In this document: in pieces, positions 1 to 6,145 of the stretch
How positions within the stretch are numbered: the stretch's first letter is position 1
Layout of the letters: each line of letters starts with the position of its first letter
Source: Oscillospiraceae bacterium
GTDB lineage: Bacteria > Bacillota > Clostridia > UBA1381
DNA length: 14,845 bases
Direction: 5' to 3'
NCBI GenBank assembly: GCA_015068545.1
Contig: SVKH01000023.1
Coordinates: 1 to 14,845, forward strand
Position numbers and translations under genes: made by a program
Notes under the pieces: model-generated
The model's database searches: none
What the model was told of the DNA's origin: nothing
Seen by the model: the letters and a program-made list of their open reading frames with translations, nothing else

Positions 1-1181
1 AATCGCTCCATTTCAACGTTAAAATCGTTCCAGCCTTCCTTGTTTCCGCCAACCAAAATCTTTACCATATCAGGGTAGTTTGCCGCAGCCTTTTCCGCTT
101 CTTGTGATACATCACCGTCTGCAGTACACACGATAGCTTTTACCTTAGCTGCTTTGTATCTGTAATCAAAGTCGTGCTCTACCAGCTGATTTGTGGCAGG
201 AATTGCGATAGCTCCGATTTTGTGAAGTGCAAGCATGCAGAACCAGAACTGATAGTGTCTTTTTAGCACCAGCATTACCGTGTCACCCTTTTTGATGCCC
301 AATGATTCAAAGTAGTTAGCAGTTTTTGCCGAATACTTTTTCATGTCGCTAAAGGTGAACTTTCTGTCTGATTTATCGTTTGCAACCCACATCATCGCAA
401 GCTTATCAGGATTTTTCTTAGCGATAGCGTCAACGCAGTCAAATGCAAAGTTGAATTTATCTTCATTTTTAAATGAGATACCGTTGAACACACCGTTTTC
501 GTCATAAGTTGACTGGATAAAGTTATCTGCAACTGTTTTAGAACTATCCTTTTTAGCGGCAACCTTTGCGGCAATCATTGGCGCCTCAGGGTATTCTTCG
601 CTAACCAGTCCGTCCTGCGGATTTAATACAACGGCATGAAATTCACATCCGCCTTCTGAAACTGCCACCATTCCATGAGGAATGATACTGTTATAGAAAA
701 TAGAGTCTCCTTCATTAAGGATATCTACGTGGTTTCCAACCTGAACTTTAAGTGATCCCTTTACAATAACATCAAATTCCTGACCGTTATGTGAGTTTAG
801 CTGAATCGGAGCATTTTGTTCCTCCTCACGGTATGGGAATTTAACTAGGAATGGTTCTGCAAGCTTATCTCTAAACTTAGGCGCAAGGTTATTATACTGT
901 GCTCCGTGCTTTTTCAATATTTTAAGTCCTTCGCCCTTTCTGGTGATGGCGAATGAGGTAAGAGTTGTGCTAGTTCCTTCTAGCAAGTCAACAACTTCTA
1001 CACCGCACGCTTTTGCGCATTTGTAGATAAATGTGAAACTAAAATCTGTTTCGCCTTTTTCCAAAATCTCGTAGTCCTCTACCGACACACCGGTCAGCTT
1101 TGCAAGCTCTTGGGGTGTGTATCCTTTTGCTTCTCGCAGATCCTTGATTCTGCCTGCTACTTCTTTCAAACTGTAATCCAT
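1..1181 (-). CDS. XRE-HTH / cupin / AMP-forming acyl-CoA ligase fusion protein (3' end cut by window edge)
   Basis: I read 393 codons from ATG at 1181, preceded by AAAGGAG about 8 bases upstream; no stop occurs before the window edge. Residues ~8-70 form an XRE-type helix-turn-helix (IKDLREAKGYTPQELAKLTG). Residues ~120-195 look like a cupin: GQEF, then EGD, then PHG on successive strands. From ~residue 240 the sequence matches the N-terminus of AMP-binding (ANL) ligases, for example FTFSDMKKYSAKTANYF followed by GIKKGDTVMLVLKR and HKIGAIAIPATNQL, as in acyl/acetyl-CoA synthetases. The Walker-like P-loop and the catalytic lysine domain would lie beyond the window, so catalytic competence cannot be judged. 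The family would activate a carboxylic acid with ATP and CoA in the cytoplasm; the substrate is unknown. The HTH-cupin part resembles small-molecule-sensing regulators, so the protein may sense and activate the same ligand (inference). It is expressed behind a T-box leader, which suggests a link to amino acid supply. Confidence 0.85.
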   Translation of the reverse strand, partial: MDYSLKEVAGRIKDLREAKGYTPQELAKLTGVSVEDYEILEKGETDFSFTFIYKCAKACGVEVVDLLEGTSTTLTSFAITRKGEGLKILKKHGAQYNNLAPKFRDKLAEPFLVKFPYREEEQNAPIQLNSHNGQEFDVIVKGSLKVQVGNHVDILNEGDSIFYNSIIPHGMVAVSEGGCEFHAVVLNPQDGLVSEEYPEAPMIAAKVAAKKDSSKTVADNFIQSTYDENGVFNGISFKNEDKFNFAFDCVDAIAKKNPDKLAMMWVANDKSDRKFTFSDMKKYSAKTANYFESLGIKKGDTVMLVLKRHYQFWFCMLALHKIGAIAIPATNQLVEHDFDYRYKAAKVKAIVCTADGDVSQEAEKAAANYPDMVKILVGGNKEGWNDFNVEMER

Positions 1182-1241
1182 CGTTTTGTCTCCTTTCATT
1201 TTCTGACAAATTTGATATTTGGTTACTAATCTGAATAAAAC

Positions 1242-1277
1242 AAAAAACTCGCCTCAAAAATAACTTTGAGACGAGTT
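1242..1277 (-). terminator. T-box attenuator terminator
   Basis: AACTCGTCTCAAA pairs with TTTGAGGCGAGTT (one U.G pair) around a short loop and is followed by TTTTTT. The 5' arm of this helix is also the 3' arm of the antiterminator. It lies 60 bases before the ligase start codon. Confidence 0.93.
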
Positions 1278-1521
1278 ATAATAACCCGCGGTACCACTCA
1301 AATTACGGAAAAAAATCCGTCACTTACCGAGCTCTATCAAGCCCTTTGCCTTTACGCAGCATTACGGAAGGAGTCTACTCAGGTTTACCCTTTCGGTCCT
1401 TCGACTCGGAGGTGATAAGTCATTGGAAAGCTCCACCATTGCCTCGCACCTACCGGCAACTCTCTTTAAGCTTTGCTATCCGACCGTCCTCGTCACAGTC
1501 GTTCTTTGTGATATTCAAATT
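1242..1521 (-). promoter_or_regulatory. T-box riboswitch leader, probable Ile (AUC) specifier
   Basis: The minus-strand leader holds the T-box motif GAGTGGTACCGCGG (around 1286-1300). Stem I closes as CGACT (1501-1497) with AGTCG (~1407-1403). A GAGG/CCTC helix lies just below the specifier loop, and AAAGC/GCTTT and TTGCC/GGCAA helices lie above it. An AGAGAG stretch stands at the AG-bulge position and GGTAGGTG in the apical loop. The specifier loop reads TATCA next to CCTC, so the best specifier is ATC (1416-1414), isoleucine; TTA (Leu) one register up is the main alternative. TGGT in the antiterminator bulge fits a tRNA with discriminator base A, which is compatible with Ile or Leu. The antiterminator pairs TTTGAG with CTCAAA and GCG with CGT, which excludes the terminator helix. 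This is a transcription-attenuation design: uncharged tRNA turns on the ligase gene. Confidence 0.93.
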
Positions 1522-1528
1522 TAGATAT

Positions 1529-1557
1529 ATTCTACTCCATAAAATCTGCTTTGTCAA
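1529..1557 (-). promoter_or_regulatory. Promoter of the T-box leader
   Basis: A consensus -35 TTGACA (1557-1552) and a -10 TAGAAT (1534-1529) are separated by 17 bases, which places the start of transcription near 1522, just before stem I of the T-box. The stretch from here to about 1737 shows no gene or further structure that I can support. Confidence 0.88.
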
Positions 1558-1737
1558 TAGTTTTGCCAAATTTTTTTCATTTTTTTTGAATACCAAAAAA
1601 CTATTCAGTTTTGCAAATTGGAACTATCCTGTAAAAAGCTTTGCTTTCTGCAGTTTTTAGGACACTTGTTGTAACATAATTCAGCAAATGCCCACCTTTT
1701 TAAACTGCCCACTATTTTAAAGAATAAGAACACAAAA

Positions 1738-1824
1738 TCGGACAAATATATTGATTTTTCACGCTAATGTGATATAATCTCTTAAAGAGATCAAAAGAAA
1801 GGACGTTTTAATAATGAAAAAAAT
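1738..1824 (+). repeat. Promoter/leader repeat, copy 1
   Basis: This stretch recurs almost unchanged at 2469-2554. It covers the promoter, the start-site palindrome, the ribosome site and the first codons (ATGAAAAAAAT). The differences are a few substitutions and one base lost in the promoter spacer. Confidence 0.9.
1751..1778 (+). promoter_or_regulatory. Promoter of the first lipoprotein gene
   Basis: TTGATT (1751-1756) and TATAAT (1773-1778) are spaced by 16 bases. The -10 runs into the palindrome ATCTCTT-A-AAGAGAT (1777-1791), which falls at the expected transcription start. It could be an operator or a 5' hairpin of the mRNA. Confidence 0.8.
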
Positions 1825-2452
1825 ATTCTCTTTATTATTGGCATCAATGATGATTTTTAGTCTTTGCGCTTGTGGTCAACCTACTAAAGAAAATCTGTTG
1901 ATGGAAGCAGAAAACGTTAGTGCAAGCGATATACAAAATGATTCTATAAACAATATCGTGCAAGCAAAACAAAAATATTGTAACAAAACATTATTGCTTT
2001 CAGGCTGCGTTAGAAATATTAAAGAAAACCATATAGAACTAGCTCAAGCATACAGTACAAACTATATAATAGATGTTTATCTTTCAACTGATGAACTAGC
2101 AACCTTAAAGAGAGGACAATCGATTACAGTTGTAGGTATCACAACCGATAAAATTATTGAAGATGCCGAAAACATGGCAGAATTCACTTTTAACTATAAC
2201 CATTATCAAATGCCAACAGCATATCTTGTGAATGATACGGTTGAGTTGATTGGTGTTCTTAAAGGTTTAAACAAGAGTTTTGCTCCCGCGTTTAACATTA
2301 AAATAGGCAAAAGTAATGTATGGAATTTAATATATTTTGCAGAGAGCGTCGATACAAGTACATTAACCATCGGGCAGGAAATTAAATTTTCAGCAAAAGC
2401 AATCAACGAAAACAACAATTGGCACTACTACGATGCAGAAATAATTGAATGA
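1814..2452 (+). CDS. Lipoprotein with two OB-fold-like (tRNA_anti-like) domains
   Basis: 212 residues. The N-terminus is a lipoprotein signal: MKK, a hydrophobic stretch, then the lipobox LCAC with the modified Cys at residue 20. Residues ~45-120 have the pattern of the tRNA_anti-like OB-fold family (KYCNKTLLLSGCV, later LKRGQSITVVGIT): small secreted domains that start with a variable helix and a K-Y-x-N/G-K strand. A second, weaker OB-like unit follows (VELIGVLKGL, later LTIGQEIKFSAKA). The ligand and role are unknown. Translation starts at ATG 1814, ten bases after an AAAGGA ribosome site. The gene stands behind the same promoter/leader as its downstream neighbour; only 16 bases lie between its stop and that repeat, and no terminator separates the two genes, so read-through is likely. 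It is not similar enough to its neighbour to be called a recent gene duplicate. Confidence 0.85.
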   Translation: MKKIFSLLLASMMIFSLCACGQPTKENLLMEAENVSASDIQNDSINNIVQAKQKYCNKTLLLSGCVRNIKENHIELAQAYSTNYIIDVYLSTDELATLKRGQSITVVGITTDKIIEDAENMAEFTFNYNHYQMPTAYLVNDTVELIGVLKGLNKSFAPAFNIKIGKSNVWNLIYFAESVDTSTLTIGQEIKFSAKAINENNNWHYYDAEIIE

Positions 2453-2468
2453 TTATTAATACACAGAC

Positions 2469-2554
2469 TCGGGCAAATATATTGATTTTCACCCTAATGT
2501 GATATAATCTTTTAAAGAGATCAAAAGAAAGGACGTTTTAATGATGAAAAAAAT
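2469..2554 (+). repeat. Promoter/leader repeat, copy 2
   Basis: Second copy of the 1738-1824 element. It carries -35 TTGATT (2482-2487) and -10 TATAAT (2503-2508) at only 15 bases spacing, one shorter than copy 1, so it may be the weaker promoter. The start-site palindrome reads ATCTTTT-A-AAGAGAT; its one change keeps a G.U pair, so an RNA hairpin could still form. Confidence 0.88.
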
Positions 2555-3140
2555 CATAGCTTTATTCTTTTCTCTAATAACGACTTTTTCTCTTGTTGGT
2601 TGTAGTAATTCACCTCACCTTGGAGATATTACAGTTGATTCAAATAACGATTTTGAAGTAAAACTTATTAGTGCAGAATTTGTTGACGAAATCAATATGG
2701 ATGAAAATGATGAAAATTTCTTTATGCCAACAACAAGCGACAAAACAAAACAAACATTGAAACCAAGTGATGGAGAGGTTTTGTTTCATTACACTTGCGA
2801 ATACAAATATGTAGGCACAAAAGAACTTAAAGACCATTTACACGATTATGCAAAACCAATTTTAATATATGACAAAGAATACCAATTTAACGAGAATTAT
2901 TGTTCTGTACGCAATGTCGATTCAAAATGGTACTATCTTTCTTCTGATATTGAGACTGATTATTTCAAGAAAAAAATGGGAATAAAAAATACTACCTTTT
3001 ACGACAGCACATACAAACCTCTTGATGATACAATTTATCAGGTGCGTGGATTTATCTCTGTTCCAGAAAAAGTAAAACTTGAGCCTAAATCTTTAGAATT
3101 TTGCCTCTACTTAATGGGACAAAAATACATTATAGAATAA
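2544..3140 (+). CDS. Putative lipoprotein of unknown function
   Basis: 198 residues from ATG 2544. Another ATG sits at 2541, but the copy of this leader in front of the first lipoprotein aligns its start with 2544. The first 20 residues are a lipoprotein signal ending in LVGC, with Cys20 as the lipidation site. The rest is a soluble, beta-rich, aromatic-rich domain: FEVKLISAEFVDE near the start, a middle segment EVLFHYTCEYKYVGTKEL, and a final YLMGQKYIIE strand. This could be an immunoglobulin-like fold of the kind found in many Firmicute lipoproteins, but I do not recognise a named family. Two charged loops (DENDEN around residue 50, and around DDT near 160) are the only other notable features. 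It ends at a strong bidirectional terminator. A related function to the upstream lipoprotein is suggested only by the shared promoter element. Confidence 0.8.
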   Translation: MKKIIALFFSLITTFSLVGCSNSPHLGDITVDSNNDFEVKLISAEFVDEINMDENDENFFMPTTSDKTKQTLKPSDGEVLFHYTCEYKYVGTKELKDHLHDYAKPILIYDKEYQFNENYCSVRNVDSKWYYLSSDIETDYFKKKMGIKNTTFYDSTYKPLDDTIYQVRGFISVPEKVKLEPKSLEFCLYLMGQKYIIE

Positions 3141-3147
3141 ACAAAAC

Positions 3148-3178
3148 AAGGGTTCGGAAATTCCGAACCCTTTCTTTT
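3148..3178. terminator. Bidirectional terminator between lipoprotein and rubrerythrin genes
   Basis: AAGGGTTCGGAA and TTCCGAACCCTT form a perfect inverted repeat with a one-base centre. It is followed by TTCTTTTT on the plus strand and by GTTTTGTTT on the minus strand, so it can serve both converging genes. Confidence 0.92.
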
Positions 3179-3185
3179 TATATCT

Positions 3186-3770
3186 TTAGAAGTATCTCTT
3201 TAAAAGTCCTTCTAAGCCTTTTCCGTGACGAGCTTCGTCGCGAGCCATTTCGTGTACTGTGTCGTGGATTGCGTCAAGATTATTCTTTTTAGCGCAAGCG
3301 GCAAGGTCAAATTTACCCTTTGTTGCTCCGTATTCGCAGTCTACTCTCCATGCAAGGTTATCCTTTGTTGTAGCCTTCATATTTGGCTCCAGATCCTCAC
3401 CCAAAAGCTCTGCAAACTTAGCAGCGTGCTCTGCTTCTTCGTAAGCTGCCTTTTCCCAGTAAAGACCGATCTCAGGGTAGCCTTCTCTGTGTGCAATACG
3501 AGCCATGCACAGATACATACCAACTTCGGCACATTCACCGTTAAAGTTAGCCATTAGCTGATCGAAGATGAACTTCTTATCTTCATCACTGATATCAGGA
3601 TTATTCTTTACAGTTTTACCGTAAACGCCGTATTCATGCTCAGCAGCAAGCTTTTCGCCAGCCTTCATCTCGCCGAACTTCGCACCAGGAACACCACATA
3701 GTGGGCACTTTTCCGGAGCTGAATCTCCCTCGTGTACATAACCGCATACAGGACAAACAAATTTTTTCAT
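3186..3770 (-). CDS. Reverse rubrerythrin (N-terminal rubredoxin plus diiron domain)
   Basis: 194 residues from ATG 3770, which has GGAGG eight bases upstream; a TTG codon 15 bases earlier contains the ribosome site itself and is not the start. Residues 1-35 are a rubredoxin-type iron site (CPVCGYVHEG, then CPLCG: Cys6, Cys9, Cys22, Cys25). The rest is a ferritin-like four-helix bundle with two ExxH motifs (E112-H115 in EEAEHA, E179-H182 in DEARHG) and further helix glutamates near 79 and 82. Rubredoxin first is the reverse of classical rubrerythrin; the clostridial members act as peroxidases in the cytoplasm, reducing H2O2 (and O2) with electrons from NADH via a reductase/rubredoxin chain. 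The gene follows the PerR/Fur-like gene by 24 bases, so they form one operon, the usual arrangement for a PerR-controlled peroxide defence. Confidence 0.95.
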   Translation of the reverse strand: MKKFVCPVCGYVHEGDSAPEKCPLCGVPGAKFGEMKAGEKLAAEHEYGVYGKTVKNNPDISDEDKKFIFDQLMANFNGECAEVGMYLCMARIAHREGYPEIGLYWEKAAYEEAEHAAKFAELLGEDLEPNMKATTKDNLAWRVDCEYGATKGKFDLAACAKKNNLDAIHDTVHEMARDEARHGKGLEGLLKRYF

Positions 3771-3794
3771 AATAAATACCTCCAAAATTTTTAT

Positions 3795-4196
3795 TTACTC
3801 ATTTACCGCAAACTTATGTTTGCACTCTTTGCATTTTCCGAAAAGAATCAGATTGTACGACTCCACGGAAACATCATCTGATACATTCTCCACAAGCTCT
3901 CCTATGGGAATGCTCTCCACATCACATATCGCCCCGCACTTTTTGCAATAAATATGGTCATGAGGGATATGTATATTGGCATCGTAATGGTCCAGTCCAT
4001 CCCCTACCTCTACCAGAAAAATCTTTTTCTGCTGAAGGAGAATTTTCAAATTGCGATACACAGTGGCAAGCCCTAAATCGGGATACATTTCCTTAACCTG
4101 TTCGTATATCCAATTTGCAGAAGGATGGCAGGTTGTGTTTTCCAGAACTTGCAGGATAGCATTTCGTCTGTCGGAATTTTTCAATTTCTTTTCCAT
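3795..4196 (-). CDS. perR: Fur-family regulator, PerR-like by its metal-site residues
   Basis: 133 residues from ATG 4196, behind GGAGG at six bases; the TTG farther upstream is not used. Winged helix first (ATVYRNLKIL recognition helix, residues 44-53), then the dimer/metal domain. Aligned by eye to B. subtilis PerR, the regulatory metal ligands His37, Asp85, His91, His93 and Asp104 map to His24, Asp72, His79, His81 and Asp92; the structural zinc cysteines are C84-x2-C87 and the C-terminal CKEC. The Asp at position 92 is the PerR type (Fur has Glu), consistent with metal-catalysed histidine oxidation as the peroxide sensor. The base-contacting residue after ATVY is Arg48, the Fur type (PerR has Asn61). 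It is cotranscribed with reverse rubrerythrin and sits behind an exact Fur-type box, so autoregulation is very likely. The symbol is a judgement; fur remains possible. Confidence 0.88.
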   Translation of the reverse strand: MEKKLKNSDRRNAILQVLENTTCHPSANWIYEQVKEMYPDLGLATVYRNLKILLQQKKIFLVEVGDGLDHYDANIHIPHDHIYCKKCGAICDVESIPIGELVENVSDDVSVESYNLILFGKCKECKHKFAVNE

Positions 4197-4218
4197 AACA
4201 CACCTCCTTGTAAACAAT

Positions 4219-4237
4219 AATGATAATGATTATCATT
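4219..4237. promoter_or_regulatory. Fur/PerR operator (perfect inverted repeat)
   Basis: AATGATAAT-G-ATTATCATT is a perfect 9-1-9 palindrome. Its core equals the B. subtilis Fur 7-1-7 box TGATAATnATTATCA rather than the PerR box TTATAATnATTATAA. It lies just downstream of the -10 of the perR promoter, where a bound repressor would block RNA polymerase. Confidence 0.95.
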
Positions 4238-4246
4238 TACAATTAC

Positions 4247-4274
4247 ATTATAACATATTTTTTCCGCTTGTCAA
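4247..4274 (-). promoter_or_regulatory. Promoter of the perR-rubrerythrin operon
   Basis: TTGACA (4274-4269) and TATAAT (4252-4247) are both consensus and spaced by 16 bases. The predicted start falls inside or next to the operator at 4219-4237. Confidence 0.9.
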
Positions 4275-4312
4275 TAGTTTTTTTATCTTTTTTCAAATTT
4301 TTTTCATTGTAA

Positions 4313-4522
4313 TTTTATGCATATGGTGATATAAAAATCCTTTTGACAAAAGAAATAACTTTTAGCAATGGACAGTCTTGGCTTGACGGTAGTAGATACG
4401 AAATGGATACACCTCCGCAAATTGTAAATAGCAGAACACTTGTTCCTGTAAGAGCAATCAGCGAAGCCCTTGGCTGTGAGGTAGCGTGGGTTGCCGACAT
4501 CGGTGCTGTAATAATAAACTGA
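4313..4522 (+). pseudogene. Headless fragment of a copper-amine-oxidase-type stalk domain
   Basis: An open plus-strand frame follows a stop at 4310-4312 and ends at TGA 4520-4522. Its last ~57 codons (from 4352) match one copy of the Cu_amine_oxidN1 stalk domain: ...MDTPPQIVNSRTLVPVRA, then ISEALGCEVAWVADIGAVII. There is no ATG with a ribosome site in frame before the conserved part and no signal peptide; the domain is normally found on larger exported proteins. I therefore read it as the C-terminal remnant of a lost gene. An intact pair of such domains opens the beta-helix protein at 12152-14557; the sequences are related as family members, not near-identical. Confidence 0.75.
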
Positions 4523-4538
4523 ATAAATTCCATACAAC

Positions 4539-4577
4539 AAAAGCTATGATTTGGCGATTTGCCATATCATAGCTTTT
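4539..4577. terminator. Bidirectional terminator after the ABC operon
   Basis: AAAAGCTATGAT and ATCATAGCTTTT pair, with an inner TGGC/GCCA helix. U-rich tracts stand on both sides. It ends the minus-strand ABC operon and the plus-strand fragment. Confidence 0.88.
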
Positions 4578-4593
4578 TCATATTACTTTATCC

Positions 4594-5376
4594 TTACATT
4601 CTTACATTAGATAAAAATTCTTTAAGACGTTTGCTTTTTGGATTTGTGAAGATTTCCTCCGGAGTTCCTTCCTCCGCTATTACACCGTCATCCATAAAGA
4701 CTATTCTGTCCGACACATTGCGAGCGAAAGCCATTTCATGAGTTACGATAATCATGGTCATATTGCCATCGGCAAGTGACTTGATAACCTTCAAAACCTC
4801 ATTGGTAATCTCCGGATCCAGCGCCGAAGTAGGCTCATCAAAGAGCATAATCTCCGGATTTAGCTGAAGTGCACGGCAGATAGCCACTCTCTGCTGCTGA
4901 CCGCCCGAAAGCTCGCATGGATAACTTAAATACTTATCGGAAAGTCCTGCACTGTTTAAAAGGTTTTTCGCCTGTTCCTCAATCTCCGCATAAATCTTAG
5001 CCTTGTTCTGCTTAAAATCCGGACGAGATTTGGCTATCAGTTTTGGTGCTAAGGTCACGTTATCAATCACATTGTACTGTGGGAAAAGATTAAATGACTG
5101 GAAAACAAATCCGAATTTTAACTGCTTTTCCCTGATTTCCGCAGGTAGCATTTCCTTTTTCTTATCCCCGTCAAATATAACCTCACCGTTTAGCACAACC
5201 TGACCTTTATCTGCCTTTTCCAGAAAGTTGATGCACCGCAACAGCGTTGTTTTTCCGCTTCCTGATGAGCCTATGATGGAAACAACCTCGCCCTTTTCCA
5301 TAGAAAAGGATACATCCTTTAAAACCTCGGTCTTATCGAAGCTTTTAACTAAATTTTTTATTTCCAATATAGCCAT
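4594..5376 (-). CDS. Polar amino acid ABC transporter ATP-binding protein
   Basis: 260 residues from ATG 5376, six bases after AGAGG; upstream in-frame codons lie inside the permease gene. All ABC motifs are intact: Walker A GSSGSGKTT (residues ~36-44), Q-loop Gln93 in FQSFNLFPQ, signature LSGGQQQRV (~156), Walker B IMLFDEPTSALDPE (~176-189), and the H-loop VTHEM with His213. The overall sequence is of the HisP/GlnQ type, the cytoplasmic ATPase dimer that drives importers of polar amino acids. It starts two bases after the permease stop, implying translational coupling, and is the last gene of the operon. Substrate specificity cannot be read from the ATPase. Confidence 0.96.
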   Translation of the reverse strand: MAILEIKNLVKSFDKTEVLKDVSFSMEKGEVVSIIGSSGSGKTTLLRCINFLEKADKGQVVLNGEVIFDGDKKKEMLPAEIREKQLKFGFVFQSFNLFPQYNVIDNVTLAPKLIAKSRPDFKQNKAKIYAEIEEQAKNLLNSAGLSDKYLSYPCELSGGQQQRVAICRALQLNPEIMLFDEPTSALDPEITNEVLKVIKSLADGNMTMIIVTHEMAFARNVSDRIVFMDDGVIAEEGTPEEIFTNPKSKRLKEFLSNVRM

Positions 5377-5378
5377 AA

Positions 5379-6074
5379 TTAACCTCTGTAATAATTCATT
5401 TTCTTCTCTATGTAACCGAACAGCAAGGACAAAATTCCCGAGAACGCCAGATAGAATACTCCGGTGTAGAACAGCGGCCACAAAAGTCCATCACTTTTTA
5501 TAAACTTTTGAGCATTCCAAATGATTTCGTACACCATGATAATTCTTGCAAGGGATGTGTCCTTTACCAAAGTAATGATTTCGTTACTCATAGGCGGGAC
5601 AATTCTCTTTATAACCTGAAACAGGATTACCTTGAAGAAGGTTTGAGACTTAGTAAGACCAAGCACCTGACCTGCCTCATACTGTCCTTTTGATATACTC
5701 TCTATGCCGCCACGGTAAATTTCGGAAAAATAGCAGGCATAGTTTAAAACAAACCCCATCATAACAGCAAGGAATCTGTCGAAGCACTGCCATGTGGCAA
5801 GCCATTTCATAATTGCGCTTCCGTCCTGATTCGCCTGTGCCCAGGTTCCCACAAGCCCCGGACCATAATAAATGATTATCAGCTGCAGCATAAGCGGTGT
5901 TCCGCGGATTACCCATATAAGCAGCTTGGACAGCCACTTGATAGGTTGAAATTTACTCATAGAGCCAAAGCAGATTATAAGCCCAAGAGGAAGAGCAAAC
6001 AAAAGCGTAAGTATGAATATTTCAAAGGTGGTGTAAAAACCTTCCAATAAGCTTAACGTAACTTTTACAAACAT
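5379..6074 (-). CDS. Polar amino acid ABC transporter permease
   Basis: 231 residues from ATG 6074, behind AGGAG at five bases; the longer reading from a TTG includes the ribosome site. It is a membrane protein of the HisM/GlnP type, with hydrophobic helices near residues 12-35 (TTFEIFILTLLFALPLGLII), 50-70 (WVIRGTPLMLQLIIIYYG), ~105-120, and two near the C-terminus. The conserved RGTP segment and the EAA-loop segment GQYEAGQVLGLTKSQTF, which contacts the ATPase, are both present. An insert around QANQDGSAIMKWLATWQC, between the second and third helix regions, looks longer than in short family members. It is the middle gene of the importer operon, with an intercistronic hairpin before it and the ATPase two bases after it. 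Confidence 0.95.
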   Translation of the reverse strand: MFVKVTLSLLEGFYTTFEIFILTLLFALPLGLIICFGSMSKFQPIKWLSKLLIWVIRGTPLMLQLIIIYYGPGLVGTWAQANQDGSAIMKWLATWQCFDRFLAVMMGFVLNYACYFSEIYRGGIESISKGQYEAGQVLGLTKSQTFFKVILFQVIKRIVPPMSNEIITLVKDTSLARIIMVYEIIWNAQKFIKSDGLLWPLFYTGVFYLAFSGILSLLFGYIEKKMNYYRG

Positions 6075-6098
6075 AAATTCTCCTCTATAACGCACCAA

Positions 6099-6123
6099 TC
6101 AGGTACGGCATAGCCATACCTGA
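6099..6123 (-). other. Intercistronic hairpin between binding-protein and permease genes
   Basis: TCAGGTATGGC and GCCGTACCTGA form an 11-pair stem with one U.G pair and a three-base loop. No U-run follows. Such hairpins commonly protect the upstream mRNA from 3' decay, giving more binding protein than membrane component. Confidence 0.75.
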
Positions 6124-6145
6124 CGGATAGTTTTAGTATCTTAAA

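Noticed and set aside
1346..1660. Plus-strand open frame of about 100 codons
   Set aside because: It runs antisense through the T-box leader and its promoter, and has no ribosome site or recognisable domain.
4304..4540. Two overlapping minus-strand open frames in the region after the perR promoter
   Set aside because: They are antisense to the stalk-domain fragment, show no domain and lack good ribosome sites.
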